A stretch of 64,000 nucleotides of DNA from an uncultured Bryobacterales bacterium (GTDB lineage Bacteria > Acidobacteriota > Terriglobia > Bryobacterales > Bryobacteraceae). Positions 62,669 through 64,000 of the stretch are shown piece after piece. Below the pieces are notes generated by a model that saw only the letters and a program-made list of their open reading frames with translations, ran no database searches and was not told the origin of the DNA. The stretch covers positions 62,001 through 126,000 of the forward strand of contig CALGAR010000003.1 in assembly GCA_937959285.1 (NCBI GenBank), written 5' to 3'. Within the stretch, counting starts at the first letter, position 1, and the number at the start of each line of letters is the position of its first letter. The position numbers and the translations under genes are program-made.

Positions 62669-64000
62669 TGTGCTGCTCGTCGCGTTCCCGCTCGCCGCGC
62701 AGACGTTTACGTTTCACGTCGCGGGCGACGAGCCCGGTCCGTGGCCCGAGATTCTATCCTCGGTCGGCTTTGTCGCCGGGGTCAGCGGCAGCGCGGGCAT
62801 TTTCGTCTTTCCAGCAGGCGCGGATGTCGACGCTCAGCTATGGCTTGCGCGAGCCGAACAGGGCGCTTTCCTGATCCTCGAAGGCGATTCGACCATAGCT
62901 CGCGCACTCGGCATCCAGCGCCAGGACCGGCAGATACCCACGCGTGGCGTCGTCGATATACATAATCCGCGAATGCCGATTGCCTGGGAGCGCGTTGTCG
63001 ACACGCCGGTGTTTTCCCTGCCCGAATCCGCTCAACTGTTTTGCTTCGAGCGTTGGAAGAAGACGCCTCTGGTGGCGGGCTTCCGGCGCGGAGCGGGAGG
63101 TATTCTTTGGACAGCCATCTCACCCGGATCGAAAGGATACGAGAGGTTTCCCTACCTGCTGCACGCTCTGCGCGATCTCGGGGCTGATGCTCCGGTCCGG
63201 TCGTCGCGTCTGTGGGCGTTCTACGATCCCTCTTACCGTTCCCGAGCAGATCTCGATTGGATGGCGCGCCGCTGGCGGAAGACCGGCATTGCCGGCCTCC
63301 ATGTCGCCGCCTGGCATTTCTTCGAGCCGGACCAGGAGCGCGACGCCCGGCTTCGTCAACTGATCGACGCCTGCCACCGCAACGCGATTTCCGTTTACGC
63401 CTGGCTTGAGTTACCGCACGTGAGTGATCAGTTCTGGGAGAAGCACCCCGAGTGGCGTGAGAAAACAGCGCTCGGCCAGGACGCCCACCTCGACTGGCGC
63501 CGCCTCATGAACCTTGCCAACCCGGACTGCCGTGCTGCGGTGGCTGCTGGCATTCGCGAGCTCATCAGCCGGTTCGATTGGGACGGGATCAACCTGGCCG
63601 AACTCTACTTTGAGTCGCTCCACGGCCACACCAACGCCGCCCGGTTCACTCCGATGAATGAAGACGTGCGGCGGGAGTTCCAGGGGTCGCACGGCTTCGA
63701 TCCGCTGACACTGTTTCAATCCCCCGCCGACCCGAAAAAGCTACGGCTCTTCCTGGACTGGCGAGCGAATCTTGCAGCCCGGCTCCAGCGAGAGTGGCTC
63801 TCAGAGCTGGAAGCCCTGCGCAAGCAGAAGCGCCATCTGGATCTGGTGTTGACCCACGTCGACGACCGGTTCGACAGGTCGATGCGCGATAGTATCGGTG
63901 CGGACGCAGCCGCGCTTCTGCCTCACGTCGAGGCTAGCCGAGCGACCTTCCTGATTGAGGATCCCGCTACGGTCTGGCACCTCGGCCCCGAACGCTACAC
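62652..64000 (+). CDS. Exported glycoside-hydrolase-like protein (PgaB C-terminal type), partial
   Basis: Open from ATG 62652 to the window edge (449 codons seen, C-terminus missing). A signal peptide (LVSVLLVAFPLAAQ) precedes a first domain (about 20-175, beginning TFTFHVAGDEPGPWPEIL). A TIM-barrel-like glycoside hydrolase region follows from about 185: GIAGLHVAAWHFFEPD, VYAWLELPHVSDQFW, RRLMNLANPD and FDWDGINLAELYFE with acidic residues at strand ends. That part resembles the PgaB C-terminal/GHL group that processes exopolysaccharide in the periplasm. The overlapping TPR-barrel gene supports a shared secretion system. Which polymer is made is unknown. Confidence 0.78.
   Translation, partial: MRALVSVLLVAFPLAAQTFTFHVAGDEPGPWPEILSSVGFVAGVSGSAGIFVFPAGADVDAQLWLARAEQGAFLILEGDSTIARALGIQRQDRQIPTRGVVDIHNPRMPIAWERVVDTPVFSLPESAQLFCFERWKKTPLVAGFRRGAGGILWTAISPGSKGYERFPYLLHALRDLGADAPVRSSRLWAFYDPSYRSRADLDWMARRWRKTGIAGLHVAAWHFFEPDQERDARLRQLIDACHRNAISVYAWLELPHVSDQFWEKHPEWREKTALGQDAHLDWRRLMNLANPDCRAAVAAGIRELISRFDWDGINLAELYFESLHGHTNAARFTPMNEDVRREFQGSHGFDPLTLFQSPADPKKLRLFLDWRANLAARLQREWLSELEALRKQKRHLDLVLTHVDDRFDRSMRDSIGADAAALLPHVEASRATFLIEDPATVWHLGPERY

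Noticed and set aside
1..64000. CRISPR arrays, insertion sequences, integrases, rRNA
   Set aside because: No regularly spaced repeats, terminal inverted repeats with transposase frames, or rRNA-like sequence were seen.

Overview
The window reads as chromosomal DNA of an Acidobacteriota member close to Candidatus Solibacter/Bryobacter. This rests on family content, not on a database match: a TIGR03437-type Solibacter protein (10.9-12.5 kb), paired DUF1549/DUF1553 and DUF1501 proteins, a very large Oar-like TonB-dependent receptor, a Tat-exported sulfatase, a TolB-like/TPR regulator-type protein, and uniformly GC-rich genes packed with 4-bp ATGA/GTGA overlaps. I see no rRNA, tRNA, CRISPR array, insertion sequence or prophage.

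Layout. 0-2 kb: a zinc-sensor module. A SmtB-type ArsR repressor with a complete alpha5 zinc site, a 120-residue His-rich protein, and a secreted HEAT-like protein are preceded by two nearly identical copies of one operator/promoter. 2.2-5.9 kb: DUF1549/DUF1553 and DUF1501 pair. 5.9-7.0 kb: RES-Xre toxin-antitoxin operon with a clear palindromic promoter. 7-10.6 kb: sugar-binding lipoprotein, Rieske protein, mutM, and a nuoM lying alone. 10.7-13.6 kb: two adjacent secreted-protein genes broken by three frameshifts, plus a long hairpin. 13.8-17.2 kb: NtrYX-type two-component system. 17.4-22.8 kb: degenerate receiver protein, PilZ, exported RidA, rarA and an RNA methyltransferase, SDR, YdcF. 22.8-27.6 kb: aromatic amino acid catabolism (phhA divergent from hmgA, a flavin-reductase-like protein and an acyl-CoA ligase) around a 20-bp perfect palindrome. 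28.3-33.1 kb: sulfatase and TonB receptor. 33.3-36.5 kb: uvsE, a degenerate histidine kinase, a MobB-like P-loop protein, lpxD. 36.6-43.0 kb: lpxA fused into one transcription unit with a TolC/RND/adaptor efflux system. 43.0-46.0 kb: galactokinase, small membrane protein and sodium/sugar symporter. 46.0-53.0 kb: many small proteins (membrane stress-type trio, adenylate kinase paralogue, ribbon-helix-helix protein, C2HC zinc finger, very acidic protein, RRM protein) separated by unusually long non-coding stretches. 53.4-58.7 kb: DapA-family aldolase, MFS transporter, IclR regulator and VCBS-repeat protein operon. 58.7-60.6 kb: glutaryl-CoA dehydrogenase and methyltransferase. 60.7-64.0 kb: a TPR/outer-membrane barrel protein overlapping the start of a periplasmic glycoside-hydrolase-like gene that runs off the window, probably the first two genes of a synthase-dependent exopolysaccharide system.

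The observations most worth follow-up are the duplicated zinc operator linking an uncharacterised secreted protein to a SmtB-type sensor, the TPR-barrel/hydrolase pair at the right edge, the small-protein region at 47-53 kb with its structured intergenic DNA, and the precise operator architectures at the toxin-antitoxin and homogentisate loci.
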